A stretch of 64,000 nucleotides of DNA, taken from assembly GCF_003675325.1 (NCBI RefSeq), contig NZ_CP033073.1, positions 5,022,001 to 5,086,000 on the forward strand. The letters run 5' to 3'. The notes below the pieces were generated by a model. That model ran no database searches. It was not told the origin of the DNA and was given only the letters and a program-made list of their open reading frames with translations. The position numbers and the translations under genes were made by a program. Positions within the stretch are counted from its first letter, which is position 1, and the number at the start of each line of letters is the position of its first letter. This DNA comes from Streptomyces dangxiongensis. GTDB lineage: Bacteria > Actinomycetota > Actinomycetes > Streptomycetales > Streptomycetaceae. Shown here piece by piece: positions 34,458 to 44,400 of this stretch.

Positions 34458-35272
34458 CCGCCGTGACCGAGCGGCCCGTCACCCTCCGGGCCGATCTCGC
34501 CACCCTCGCCGAACGGGCCGTGGCGGCTCGCCGTCTCGTCGTCGACATGGCGGCGAGCCCGCGCGGCTGCCACCTCGGCGGCAGCCTGTCCGTGCTGGAC
34601 ATCCTCCTCGCGGCCCTGGACCGGGCCGCCGCCGGCGACGGCACGGAGGTCGTGCTCAGCAAGGGCCACGCCGCCGCCGGACTGTACGCGGCGCTGCACG
34701 TCAGCGGCGTCCTGCCGGACGATCCGGCCCCGCGCTACGGCCTGGCGGGCGAGCCGTACACCGGGCACCCCGGACCCGGGGTGCCGGGCGTCCGGTTCCC
34801 GACCGGCAGCCTCGGCCACGGCGTTCCCTACGCCGCGGGGTGGGCGCTCGCCCGGCGGATCGGCGGCCAGGGGGGACTCGGCATCGCCGTGGCGGGCGAC
34901 GGCGAGCTGCAGGAGGGCCTGGTCTGGGAGACCTGCCAGGTCGCCGCCGCCCGGGAGCTGGGCAACCTCGTCCTCGTCGTGGACGTCAACGGCGGGCAGA
35001 ACGACGGGCTCGTGGCGGACATCTCGCCGCTGCCCCGGCTCGCCGAGCGGTTCGCCGCCTTCGGGTTCGACGTGGTGGAGGTGGACGGGCACGACCTCGC
35101 GGCGCTGACCGAGGTGTTCGCCGACGACCGCCGGGCCGAGCGCCGGCCGCTGGCCGTCCTCGCCCGGACCGTCAAGGGCAAGGGCGTACCGGCCGTGGAG
35201 GGCCGGGCGGGCTCCCACTACGTGACCATCGACGCCGCCCGCGCCGCCAAGTGGAAGCGAGCCATCCGATGA
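34454..35272 (+). CDS. Transketolase, N-terminal subunit
   Basis: This 272-residue protein matches the N-terminal ThDP-binding half of transketolase. Seen: SPRGCHLGGSLSVLDILLA, VLSKGHAAAGLYAAL, GSLGHGVPYAAGWALA, and the ThDP motif GDGELQEG near residue 150 ending in VVDVNGGQND. The C-terminal half is encoded by the next gene with an overlap, as in other split transketolases. Together they move a two-carbon ketol unit. In the amino-group carrier pathways of vazabitide type such a pair extends the carrier-bound semialdehyde. This is the expected role here. Confidence 0.88.
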   Translation: MTAVTERPVTLRADLATLAERAVAARRLVVDMAASPRGCHLGGSLSVLDILLAALDRAAAGDGTEVVLSKGHAAAGLYAALHVSGVLPDDPAPRYGLAGEPYTGHPGPGVPGVRFPTGSLGHGVPYAAGWALARRIGGQGGLGIAVAGDGELQEGLVWETCQVAAARELGNLVLVVDVNGGQNDGLVADISPLPRLAERFAAFGFDVVEVDGHDLAALTEVFADDRRAERRPLAVLARTVKGKGVPAVEGRAGSHYVTIDAARAAKWKRAIR

Positions 35273-36309
35273 CCACCGTGACCGACACCCCCGCCGCCCA
35301 GAGCCACCCGACGACCACCGTGGCCGGCACCCGTGGCACCCCCGCCGCCCCCGCGCCGCTCTCCGGCCGGGACGCCTACCGCGACGAGCTGACCCGGCTC
35401 GCCGAACTGGATCCCTCGATCCTGTGCCTGGAGGCGGACCTGGGCGGCAAGGGACACCCCTTCCAGGCGGCCCACCCCGGCCGCTTCTTCAACCTCGGTA
35501 TCGCCGAGGGCGCCATGGTCGACATGGCGGCGGGCCTCGCCGCGGGCGGCTACCGGCCGTTCGTCAGCACCTTCGCCCCGTTCGCCGCGCTGCGCGCCGC
35601 CGAGAGCCTGAAGCTGACCCTCGGCTACCTGAACTCCGGGGTCACCGTGGTGGCGCCGTACGCCGGTGTCTCCGGCGCCTGGTTCGGCACCACCCACCAC
35701 TGCCTGGAGGACCTCGCCATCCTGCGGAGCATCCCCGGCGTCACCATCGCCGCGCCCCACGGCGAGGCCGAGATGCGCGCGGTGGTCCGGGCCGCGGCCC
35801 GCTCCGGGCGCCCGCACTACATCCGTACCGGACGCAACGCCCGCTACACCTCCCTCGACCTGCCGGCCGGAGCGGAACTACCGGACGTGAACTGGGAGTT
35901 CCCGGCCGGTCCGGACGCCGTCTGCCTGGTGTCGGTGGGTGAGGAGGGCACCCGCCTGGCCGTCGAGGCCAGGACCCTGACGCCGGGCACCGCGCACGCG
36001 CACCTGGTGTACGCCGACCACGAGCACCTCACCCGGTCCGCGGCCGAACTGGCCCGCCGGCACAGCCACTTCGTCGTCGTCGAGGAACACCGCGGCCAGG
36101 GCGGCGTCGCCGAGGCCCTGGCCCTGCTGCTGCCCCGCTGCGAGGTCACCTCCGTCGCCGCGGACCGCCGCTGGCCCTCGCACGGCGGCGACCACGCGGA
36201 GGTCATGGCCGCCCTCGGCCTCGATCTGAACGCCGTCCTGCACGCCCTGACCCGGGCCGGCGCCCCCCACTCCACCAACCACTCAAGGAGCCTGGCATGC
36301 ACATCCTGA
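35269..36309 (+). CDS. Transketolase, C-terminal subunit
   Basis: This 346-residue protein starts at ATG 35269 within the preceding stop. Residues 35-200 are the Pyr domain with DLGGKGHPFQ, FFNLGIAEGAMVDMAAGLA (the GIAE Glu activates ThDP) and FVSTFAPFAALRAAE. Residues 210-325 form the transketolase C-terminal domain with LVSVGEEGTRLAVEA. The first 35 residues are a Thr/Ala/Pro-rich tail unlike the family. The protein ends beyond the next gene's start, with 13 bases of overlap. It forms the active site with the N-terminal subunit. Confidence 0.88.
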   Translation: MTTVTDTPAAQSHPTTTVAGTRGTPAAPAPLSGRDAYRDELTRLAELDPSILCLEADLGGKGHPFQAAHPGRFFNLGIAEGAMVDMAAGLAAGGYRPFVSTFAPFAALRAAESLKLTLGYLNSGVTVVAPYAGVSGAWFGTTHHCLEDLAILRSIPGVTIAAPHGEAEMRAVVRAAARSGRPHYIRTGRNARYTSLDLPAGAELPDVNWEFPAGPDAVCLVSVGEEGTRLAVEARTLTPGTAHAHLVYADHEHLTRSAAELARRHSHFVVVEEHRGQGGVAEALALLLPRCEVTSVAADRRWPSHGGDHAEVMAALGLDLNAVLHALTRAGAPHSTNHSRSLACTS

Positions 36310-37559
36310 TGATCGAATGCAACCCCAACGGCATCGCCGGCATCGCCAACGCCCTGGAGCTGGGCCACGAGGTCACCCTCGTCTCGGTCGACCCCGGCTT
36401 CTACCTCGCCGCCTCCCCGCTGGCCGAGGCCGCCTACGCGCACCCCAAGTGCCACGTGGTCCAAAGCGAGCAGGCGTTCTCCATCGAGGAGCTGACGGCG
36501 CTGGCACGCCGGCTGCACGAGGAGAACCCGGTCCACGGGGTGACCACCTACAGCGAGTACCACACCGTCCACACCGCGGCCGTCGCCGAGGCGCTCGGCC
36601 TGCCCGGCATGAGCGTCGACGGCGCCCGCAACGCCCGCCACAAGCACCTCACCCGCCTCACCCTGGACGGCACCGGCATCCGCCAGCCGCGCTTCGCGCA
36701 CGTCGCCGACGCCGACGACCCGGCCGCCGTCGAGGCCGCCGTCCGCGAGATCGGTTTCCCCTGCGTGGTCAAGCCCTCCGACGGCACGGCGAGCCTGCAC
36801 GTGCTGCACCTGAAGGACGAGGAGGACCTGCGCGGCTACCTCGCCGAGCTGGCGGACGTCGCCGACTACGGGCGCGGCGTGACCCGTATCCCGGATGTGC
36901 TGATCGAGGAGTTCGTCACCGGCGAGCTGATCTCGGTGGAGTCGTGCGTGCTGGGCAGCGGCGAGGTGGTCAACCTCGGCCTGACCGACCGGCCGCTCAG
37001 CGGCTTCCCGCACTTCATCGAGATGGGCGCCACCTACTTCACGGGACACCCGCTCCAGGACGAGCTGTTCGCCATGACCACCCGTGTCCTGGACGGGCTC
37101 GGCGTGGACTTCGGCTTCATCCACACCGAGTACCTCCTCGGCCCGGACGGCCCGGTGCTGTGCGAGGTCAACGGCCGGCTCATCGGCGGGATCGTGCCGA
37201 CCCTGATGCAGCTCAGCTCGGGTGTCGACCCGTACCTGGAGGTCATCCGGCAGGCCCTGGGCGAGCGCCCCGAGCTGCCCTTCCCCGGCGCGACCACGGC
37301 CGGCGGCCACTGGTTCGGCGCCCCCGTCGCCGGCACGGTCGAGCGCATCGGCTTCGACGCGCTGACCGCTCTGCCCGGCTACCACGACGCCCTCGCCTAC
37401 AAGAAGCCCGGCACCCAGGTCACCCGGCTGTCCCGCTCCAACTTCGACTGGATCGGGCACGTCATCTTCACCGGCGCCGACCGCACCGAGGTCAACAAGC
37501 GGTGCGAGGAGGCGCTGGACCTGATCGACCTCGGGATGCGGGTCGAGGTGGCCCGGTGA
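36297..37559 (+). CDS. ATP-grasp carboxylate-amine ligase
   Basis: This 420-residue protein starts at ATG 36297 after AAGGAG. Seen: an N-terminal Rossmann-like MHILMIECNPNG strand, an ATP-grasp core with PCVVKPSDGTASLHV near residue 157, LIEEFVTGELISVES near 202, and the Mg site VLCEVNGRLIGG near 285. It belongs to the PurK/L-amino-acid ligase branch, forming an amide or peptide bond via an acyl phosphate. It could join the pathway amino acid to another amino acid or amine. The position, after the transketolase pair, favours a late step. Substrates are unknown. Confidence 0.82.
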   Translation: MHILMIECNPNGIAGIANALELGHEVTLVSVDPGFYLAASPLAEAAYAHPKCHVVQSEQAFSIEELTALARRLHEENPVHGVTTYSEYHTVHTAAVAEALGLPGMSVDGARNARHKHLTRLTLDGTGIRQPRFAHVADADDPAAVEAAVREIGFPCVVKPSDGTASLHVLHLKDEEDLRGYLAELADVADYGRGVTRIPDVLIEEFVTGELISVESCVLGSGEVVNLGLTDRPLSGFPHFIEMGATYFTGHPLQDELFAMTTRVLDGLGVDFGFIHTEYLLGPDGPVLCEVNGRLIGGIVPTLMQLSSGVDPYLEVIRQALGERPELPFPGATTAGGHWFGAPVAGTVERIGFDALTALPGYHDALAYKKPGTQVTRLSRSNFDWIGHVIFTGADRTEVNKRCEEALDLIDLGMRVEVAR

Positions 37560-38857
37560 GCCGACAGGTGCTCTCCGGCGTCGCCGTCCCCGGCCTCGAC
37601 ACCGGCACCGTCTTCGACGTGACGGTCGAGGACGGCGTCTTCGCCCGCTTCGAGGCCACCGGACCCCGCCGCGGCGGGGAGCGGGAGCTGTGGCCCGGCT
37701 ACACCGAGACCCACGCCCATGTCTCGCTGCCCGCCAACTGGGACGACACGGCCGACGACCCGCGGATCATCGCGTTGCAGTACCTCTACCACGGGGTGAC
37801 CCACGTGGTGGACATGTTCGGTTTCCCGCTGGTCGCCGACGCCTGGCGGGAGGGCGCCGCCGCCTCGCCGTGGCCGTACCCGGAGATCGTCCACTGCGGG
37901 TACGCGGTCACGGCCCTGACCGACGCCGCCGGACGCACCGGACACGGCGTCGAGTTCCCGGCGCCGGTGTACATGATCGGCGTCGAGGCCGACCTGGACC
38001 AGGCGCTGCGGGCCAACGCCGCGCGCGGCGGCACCTTCCTGAAGGTGATGTTCACCGACGGCACCGAACAGCCGGGCAGTCCGGTGAAGTTCTCCCGGCT
38101 GTCCGAGGAGGTCCTGCGGTTCACCGCCCGGACGGCGGCCGAGCGCGGCATCACCGCGGTCATCGACTGCAACACCCTCCAGGAGACCCGCTGGGCCTAC
38201 GCGTGCGGCTTCCGGCTCTTCGCCCACACCGTGCGCGACCGCACCCTCGGCGCGGCCGAACGCGCGGAGTTCGCGGGCGCCCGGTTCGTCTCCACGCTGG
38301 CCGGTCTGCGCCCGATGGTCATGACGGGGGAGGAGTTCCTCGCCGAGTACGGCCGGGAGAGCTTCGCGCTCACGCAGGACCCGGCCAACCTGGAGTTCGT
38401 CCGGGGCATCGAGAAGCCGTACGGCATCGGGTTCGGCTGCCAGGAGACCCGTACCGCCGCCCTGGCCGACATGCGCCGCAACGCGCTGGCCGCCCTGCGC
38501 GACGGCAGCCTGCTGGTGGGCACCGACTCCGGCAACACGGGCGCCTACCACGGCTACTCGTTCCTCAGCGAGCTCGGCCTGCTGCGCGGCGACGACCCCA
38601 CGCTCGACCACGCCCTGCGCCACCAGGCCACCTTCACCGGCCGTCGCTACTTCGACGAGCTGCGCGGCGATGCCTCCCCGGCCGGCCCGCTCGGCACCGG
38701 CGCGTGCGCCACGTACAACCTGCACGCCCCCGGCGCGCCCCTGACCGCGCTCCCGCTGGCCACCGTCGTCCGCGGTGTGCCCGTCGACCGTCCCGCCCTC
38801 GCGCGCGCCATCGCGGGCCTGCGCGCCACCGCACCGAACGGAAAGGCCACGCCGTGA
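37556..38857 (+). CDS. Amidohydrolase-family protein
   Basis: This 433-residue protein begins at GTG 37556 inside the preceding stop. It has the amidohydrolase layout: a metal-binding THAH (H53, H55), and a later GTDSG near residue 325 with the catalytic Asp. The region between has MIGVEADLDQAL and FLKVMFTDGT, where the K in LKVMF could be the bridging lysine. A small N-terminal strand domain precedes the barrel. Family members hydrolyse amide or cyclic amide bonds or deaminate rings. In this cluster it could open or close a cyclic amide on the product, or act as a resistance step. No closer call can be made. Confidence 0.78.
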   Translation: MSRQVLSGVAVPGLDTGTVFDVTVEDGVFARFEATGPRRGGERELWPGYTETHAHVSLPANWDDTADDPRIIALQYLYHGVTHVVDMFGFPLVADAWREGAAASPWPYPEIVHCGYAVTALTDAAGRTGHGVEFPAPVYMIGVEADLDQALRANAARGGTFLKVMFTDGTEQPGSPVKFSRLSEEVLRFTARTAAERGITAVIDCNTLQETRWAYACGFRLFAHTVRDRTLGAAERAEFAGARFVSTLAGLRPMVMTGEEFLAEYGRESFALTQDPANLEFVRGIEKPYGIGFGCQETRTAALADMRRNALAALRDGSLLVGTDSGNTGAYHGYSFLSELGLLRGDDPTLDHALRHQATFTGRRYFDELRGDASPAGPLGTGACATYNLHAPGAPLTALPLATVVRGVPVDRPALARAIAGLRATAPNGKATP

Positions 38858-40095
38858 CCACTGAACGCAGGCGGGCGTTGATCGGCATCAACGCCGGCAT
38901 CTTCCTCGCCCACATCGGCAACTACATCTGGTTCCCCCTCTTCCTCGCCTCGCTCGGTGGCACCGACAGCGGCTTCTGGGCCGGTGTGGTGATGTGCATG
39001 ACCTACGTGGGGCGCCTCCTCGCCACCTTCTTCTACGAGGGTGTCGCCGCCCGTGCCGGCATCCGGGGCGCGGTGTTCGCCGGTACCGCCCTGGAGGCTA
39101 CGGCCCTGTTCCTCATGGGCTTCGGCAGCGGCGTGGTCACCTACAGCGTGCTCGCGCTGTTCATCGGGTTCGGTTCCGGAACCGCCTTCCCCGGGCTGAA
39201 GAACGTCCTCGTGTCCTACCCGGACGACGAGCGGCCCAAGGCGCTGTCGACGTTCCAGATGGCGGCACAGGTCGGTCTGCTCGGCGGCGCGCTGCTCGGC
39301 GGGGCGCTGGCCGGGGTGGACCTGCGCGTCCTGTTCTCCGTGGTGTTCGCGATCTTCATCGGCTTCTGCCTCGCCTCCTCGGCGTTCATCCCGCGTGACG
39401 GCTTCCGGCCCAAGGACGGCGCCGCGACGCCCGCGGCCGGGCGTCCCCCGCTGTTCAGCACGGCGGTGTTCAAGGGGATCGACGTGCGCGGCGCCACCCG
39501 CTACTTCCTGCTGTCGGCCGTCTTCTGGTTCCTGTCGATCGGTTTCATCGTCGGCATCCCGCTGCACATGGAGACCTACGTGCACGGCTGGGCGCCCTCC
39601 GCGCCCTTCTGGATCACCGGCCTGACCGTCCTCGTGCTGCAGTACCCGCTGTTCAAGACCCTCATCAAGCGGCTGAACCCCGGCACGGTCATGGCGATCG
39701 GCCTGACCGGGATGACCCTGGCGTTCCTGGCCTTCGGCGCCGGGCGCAGCGCCGGCTGGGTGTTCGCCGGCTGCCTGACCGTCGTGCTCGGCGACATCCT
39801 CTTCGTGCCGTCGTTCGACATGTGGGTCGCCCACAAGGTCCCCGAGGACCGGCTCGCCAAGGCCATGGGCGCGATGCACTTCTTCCGCAGCGCCGGGAAC
39901 ATGGCCGGCTCGCTGCTCGCCGGCATCCTCTTCGACCTGTCCCGCTCGCTCGGCGTGCCCGGCGCGAACTGGTACGTCGCCGCCGCGGTGGCGGCCGGAT
40001 GCGCGCTGGTGTGCCTGGCCGACCGGGAGCCCGCCACCGGCCGGGACGCCCCCGTCGCGCCGGACCCGCAGGAGCAGGTGACGGCGGATGCCTGA
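38854..40095 (+). CDS. MFS transporter, probable product exporter
   Basis: The GTG at 38854 overlaps the preceding stop. The 413 residues hold about 11-12 hydrophobic segments, for example INAGIFLAHIGNYIWFPLFL, RLLATFFYEGVAARAG and LLGGALLGGALAGVDLRVLF. The loop after segment 2 (YEGVAARAGIRG) fits the MFS loop 2-3 region. In the operon context it likely exports the product or gives self-resistance. It could also import a precursor. The next gene overlaps its end by eight bases. Confidence 0.82.
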   Translation: MTTERRRALIGINAGIFLAHIGNYIWFPLFLASLGGTDSGFWAGVVMCMTYVGRLLATFFYEGVAARAGIRGAVFAGTALEATALFLMGFGSGVVTYSVLALFIGFGSGTAFPGLKNVLVSYPDDERPKALSTFQMAAQVGLLGGALLGGALAGVDLRVLFSVVFAIFIGFCLASSAFIPRDGFRPKDGAATPAAGRPPLFSTAVFKGIDVRGATRYFLLSAVFWFLSIGFIVGIPLHMETYVHGWAPSAPFWITGLTVLVLQYPLFKTLIKRLNPGTVMAIGLTGMTLAFLAFGAGRSAGWVFAGCLTVVLGDILFVPSFDMWVAHKVPEDRLAKAMGAMHFFRSAGNMAGSLLAGILFDLSRSLGVPGANWYVAAAVAAGCALVCLADREPATGRDAPVAPDPQEQVTADA

Positions 40096-41047
40096 CGTCT
40101 GCGTCATCGGCGGCACCCGGTTCGTGGGCAAGCTGCTGGTGCGGCGGCTGCTGGACGAGGGGCACCGCGTCACGGTGGTCAACCGCGGCCGTACCCCCGA
40201 CGCCTTCGGGGACGCGGTGCGGCGGCTGCGCGCCGACGTGAACGGTCCCGGTGAGCTGACCGCCGCGGTCGCGGGGGAGCGGTTCGACGCCGTCGTGCAC
40301 CAGATGTGCTACACGCCCCTGGCCGCCGCCGAGACCTGCGCGGCCTTCGCCGACCGCGCCGGGAAGATCGTGCTGACCAGCAGCATGGAGGTGTACAACG
40401 CGGACACCTTCCGCTGGCGGCCCCCCGCCCCGCCCATGAGCGCCTTCGCCCGCGAGGACGAGCTGGACGCGGCGCGCTACCCGTACGACACCGCGCTGCC
40501 CTGGGCGGACCCCGCCTACCTGGACGTCCATTACGGCGAGGGCAAGCGGCAGGCCGAGGCCGTGCTGGCCGACCGGGCGCGCGTGCCGGTGGTGCTGGCC
40601 CGGGTGGCGCACGTGCTGGCCGCCGAGGACGACTTCACCGGGCGCTTCAGGTTCCACCTGGACCGGATCCGGGCCGGGTGGCCCGTGGTCGCCCACGCCC
40701 GCCCCGGCCGCACCTCCCTGGTGCTCGCCCGTGACGTCGCCGGCTTCCTCGCCTCCGCGGCCGTCTCCGGCGTCACCGGCACGGTCAACGTCGCCTCGCC
40801 CGACCCCGTCGGCGTCCATGACGTGTGCCGCGCGGTGGAGGCGGTCACCGGGCGCACGGCCCGGGTGGTGGAGAAGGCGGACGCGGCCGGTGACCCGGAC
40901 CTGTCCCCGTTCTCCTGCCCGGCCGACTTCGGCATGGCGACCGACCGCGCGGCGGCGCTGGGCCACCGGTTCACGCCGGCCGCCGAGTGGCTGCCCGAGC
41001 TGGCCCGGACCGTGGCGGAGCGGTCCGGCGGCTCCGGGGGGCGCTGA
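40088..41047 (+). CDS. NAD-dependent epimerase/dehydratase-type extended SDR
   Basis: This 319-residue protein has an N-terminal nucleotide-binding GGTRFVG (residues 8-14). The catalytic signature is Y149xxxK153 in YGEGKRQAE with an upstream LTSSMEVY Ser. Late motifs GTVNVASPDPV and the C-terminal substrate loop match extended SDRs. They act on nucleotide sugars in many cases, but no nucleotide-sugar genes are here. An oxidation, reduction or epimerisation of the pathway amino alcohol is more likely. Coupled to the MFS gene and overlapping the following gene by one base. Confidence 0.8.
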   Translation: MPDVCVIGGTRFVGKLLVRRLLDEGHRVTVVNRGRTPDAFGDAVRRLRADVNGPGELTAAVAGERFDAVVHQMCYTPLAAAETCAAFADRAGKIVLTSSMEVYNADTFRWRPPAPPMSAFAREDELDAARYPYDTALPWADPAYLDVHYGEGKRQAEAVLADRARVPVVLARVAHVLAAEDDFTGRFRFHLDRIRAGWPVVAHARPGRTSLVLARDVAGFLASAAVSGVTGTVNVASPDPVGVHDVCRAVEAVTGRTARVVEKADAAGDPDLSPFSCPADFGMATDRAAALGHRFTPAAEWLPELARTVAERSGGSGGR

Positions 41048-41352
41048 TGTTCGACCTGGTGGTGATCATCCGGGTCCGTGCGGCCGGCGACATCGCGGCG
41101 GTCGCCGACGCGCTGGCCCGGATGCGCCCGCTGTGCCTGGCCGAGGACGGCTGCGTCGCCTGGGAGGCGTACCGGTCGGAGGCGGACCCGGCCCGGTTCG
41201 TCCTGGTCGAGCGGTGGGCCGACCGGGCGCACTGGGAGGCGCACGGCTCCGGCGCGGCCATCCGGGAGATCTACGTCCCGGAGCTGCTGCCGCGCGTCGA
41301 GCGGGAGGTGCATCCCTGCCGGCCGGTGACCCCGATTGTTGCGGAGGGATGA
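41047..41352 (+). CDS. ABM-domain small protein (antibiotic biosynthesis monooxygenase-like)
   Basis: The ATG at 41047 overlaps the preceding stop by one base and gives 101 residues of the dimeric ferredoxin-like fold. Seen: LVVIIRVRAAGDIAAVADALARM, GCVAWEAYRSEADPARFVL, and ERWADRAHWEAHGSGAAI, which match the YgiN/ABM family. These proteins act as cofactor-free quinol oxygenases or have no known enzyme activity. It closes the coupled run of genes. An ABC exporter gene begins 60 bases downstream. Confidence 0.8.
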   Translation: MFDLVVIIRVRAAGDIAAVADALARMRPLCLAEDGCVAWEAYRSEADPARFVLVERWADRAHWEAHGSGAAIREIYVPELLPRVEREVHPCRPVTPIVAEG

Positions 41353-41412
41353 AATCCGCATCCGGCGGCGTTGCAGCCTTGCGGTAGATCGGCTCTGACG
41401 GAAGGCACCGGT

Positions 41413-44400
41413 GTGGCACCGCGACGGGGATGGGCACGAAGGCTGGCGGGTTATGCCTGGCGGTATCCGAAGGACGTCGTCCTGGCCCTCGGCTCCTCCC
41501 TCGCCGGCATGGCCGTCATGGCCCTCGTCCCGCTGGTCACCAAGGTGATCATCGACGACGTGATCGGCGCCCACACCCGCGCGATGGCCCCCTGGGCCGG
41601 CGCCCTGGTCGGCGCGGCCCTCCTCGTGTACGCCCTCACCTACGTCCGCCGTTTCTACGGCGGCCGGCTCGCCCTGGACGTCCAGCACGACCTGCGCACC
41701 GAGATGTACGGCACGATCACCCGGCTGGACGGCCGCCGCCAGGACGAGCTGTCCACCGGGCAGGTCGTCGGCCGGGCCACCAGCGACCTCCAGCTTATCC
41801 AGGGCCTGCTCTTCATGCTCCCGATGACCATCGGGAACGTCCTGCTCTTCGTGATGTCCCTGGTGATCATGGCGTGGCTGTCGCTGCCGCTGACCCTGGT
41901 CGCCCTGGCCGTCGCCCCGGCCCTCGGCTGGATCGCCCGGCGCAGCCGCAGCAGGCTGCACCCCGCCACCTGGTACGCCCAGGCCCAGGCCGCCGCCGTG
42001 GCGGGCGTCGTCGACGGCTCGGTGAGCGGTGTACGCGTGGTGAAGGGCTTCGGGCAGGAGGAGCAGGAGACCGGCAAGCTGCGCGAGGTCGGCCGGCGGC
42101 TCTTCGCCGGACGGCTGCGCACCATCCGTCTGAACAGCAGGTACACCCCCGCGCTCCAGGCGGTCCCGGCGCTCGGCCAGGTCGCCATGCTGGCCCTCGG
42201 CGGCTGGCTCGCCGTACGCGGTCACATCACGCTCGGCACGTTCGTCGCCTTCTCCACCTACCTCGCCCAGCTCGTCGGCCCGGTCCGCATGCTCGCGATG
42301 GTCCTCACGGTCGGCCAGCAGGCCCGCGCCGGCACCGAGCGCGTCCTGGAGCTGATCGACACCGAGCCCGGTCTGACGGACGGCACCAGGGCCCTCCCCG
42401 CCGACGCCCCCGCGGCCGTCGAGTTCGACGACGTGTCCTTCGCCTACGGCGACGGCGCACCCGTCCTCCAGGGACTCAGCTTCGAGATACGCCCCGGCGA
42501 GACCCTCGCCGTCGTCGGCTCCTCCGGCTCCGGCAAGTCCACCCTCTCCCTGCTCCTGCCGCGGTTCTACGACGTCACCCACGGCGCCGTCCTGATCGGC
42601 GGTCACGACGTGCGCGAGCTGACCCTGGACTCGCTGCGGGCCGCGATCGGGCTGGTCCCGGAGGACTCGTTCCTCTTCTCCGACACCGTCCGGAACAACA
42701 TCGCCTACGGCCGCCCGGACGCCACCGGGGAGGAGATCGAGGCCGCCGCCCGCGCCGCCCAGGCGGATCGTTTCATCGCCGAGCTGCCCGACGGCTACGA
42801 CACCACGGTCGGCGAGCACGGCCTCACCCTCTCCGGCGGCCAGCGCCAGCGCGTCGCGCTCGCCCGCGCCCTGCTCACCGACCCCCGCCTGCTCGTCCTG
42901 GACGACGCCACCTCCGCCGTGGACGCCCGCGTGGAGCACGAGATCCACGAAGCGCTGGGCCAGGTGATGGAGGGCCGTACGACCCTGCTCATCGCCCACC
43001 GCCGCTCCACCCTCAACCTCGCCGACCGCATCGCCGTCCTCGACGGCGGCCGGCTCGCCGACCTCGGCACCCACGAGGAACTCCAGCAGCGCTCGGCGCT
43101 CTACCGCCGCCTGCTCACCGACCCCGACGAGCTGGGCCAGGTCTCCCCGGGCCACGCCGTGCCCGCCGGGCCGCGGGAGGACACCTCCGTCCGGGACGAG
43201 CTTGACGCCGAGTTCGACGCCGAGCGGGGTGTGACCCCCCGGCTGTGGACCGGCGACCGTGAGCCCCGCGACCACGCCCTGTCCGGCACCCCGGCCACCC
43301 CAGGACTCCTCGCCCAGGTCGAGGCGCTGCCCCCGGCCACCGACACCCCGGACATCGACGAGGGCCGCGCGGTCCTGCCCGAGGACTCCTACGGGCTGCG
43401 CCGCCTGCTGCGCGGCTTCCGGCTGCCCCTGCTGGTCAGCCTGCTGCTGGTCGCCGTGGACGCGGGCGCCGGCCTGCTGCTGCCGGTGCTGATCCGGCAC
43501 GGCATCGACTCGGGTGTGACGAAGGCGGCGCTCGGCGCGGTCTGGTCGGCGGCGCTGCTCGGCCTGCTGACCGTCGTCGTCCAGTGGGCCGCGCAGACCG
43601 GCGAGATCCGGATGACCGGCCGCACCGGCGAACGCGTGCTGTACACCCTGCGGCTGAAGATCTTCGCGCAGCTCCAGCGGCTCGGCCTGGACTACTACGA
43701 GCGCGAGCTGACCGGCCGCATCATGACCCGGATGACGACCGACGTCGACGCCCTGTCCGCGTTCCTCCAGACCGGCCTGGTGACCGCGTTCGTCTCGGTC
43801 GTCACCTTCTTCGGCATCATGGTCGCCCTGCTGGTGCTCGACGTACAGCTCGCCCTCGTCGTGTTCGCGACCCTGCCCCCGCTGGTCGTGGCCACCTTCT
43901 TCTTCCGCCGGGCCAGCGTGAAGGCGTACGAACTCGCCCGCGAGCGCGTCTCGACGGTCAACGCCGACCTCCAGGAGACCGTGGCCGGGCTGCGGATCGT
44001 GCAGGCGTTCCGGCGGGAGGGGGACGGCGGCCGGCGGTTCGCCGAGCGCAGCGACGCCTACCGGCGCGCCGCGTCCGCGGCCAGCGGCTGATCTCCGTCT
44101 ACTTCCCGTTCGTGCAGCTACTGTCCTCGGTCGCCGCGGCGGCCGTGCTGATCGCGGGCGCCGGCCGGATCGAGGCGGCCACGCTCACCACCGGCGCCCT
44201 GGTCGCCTACCTGCTCTACATCGACCTGTTCTTCACGCCCGTCCAGCAGCTCTCCCAGGTCTTCGACGGCTACCAGCAGGCCACGGTGTCGCTGGGCCGC
44301 ATCCAGGAACTGCTGCGCGAGCAGACGTCCACCGGGTCCGCCGGCGAGCCTGAGGAGGTGCCGTCGCTGCGCGGGGACATCGCCTTCGAGGGCGTCCACT

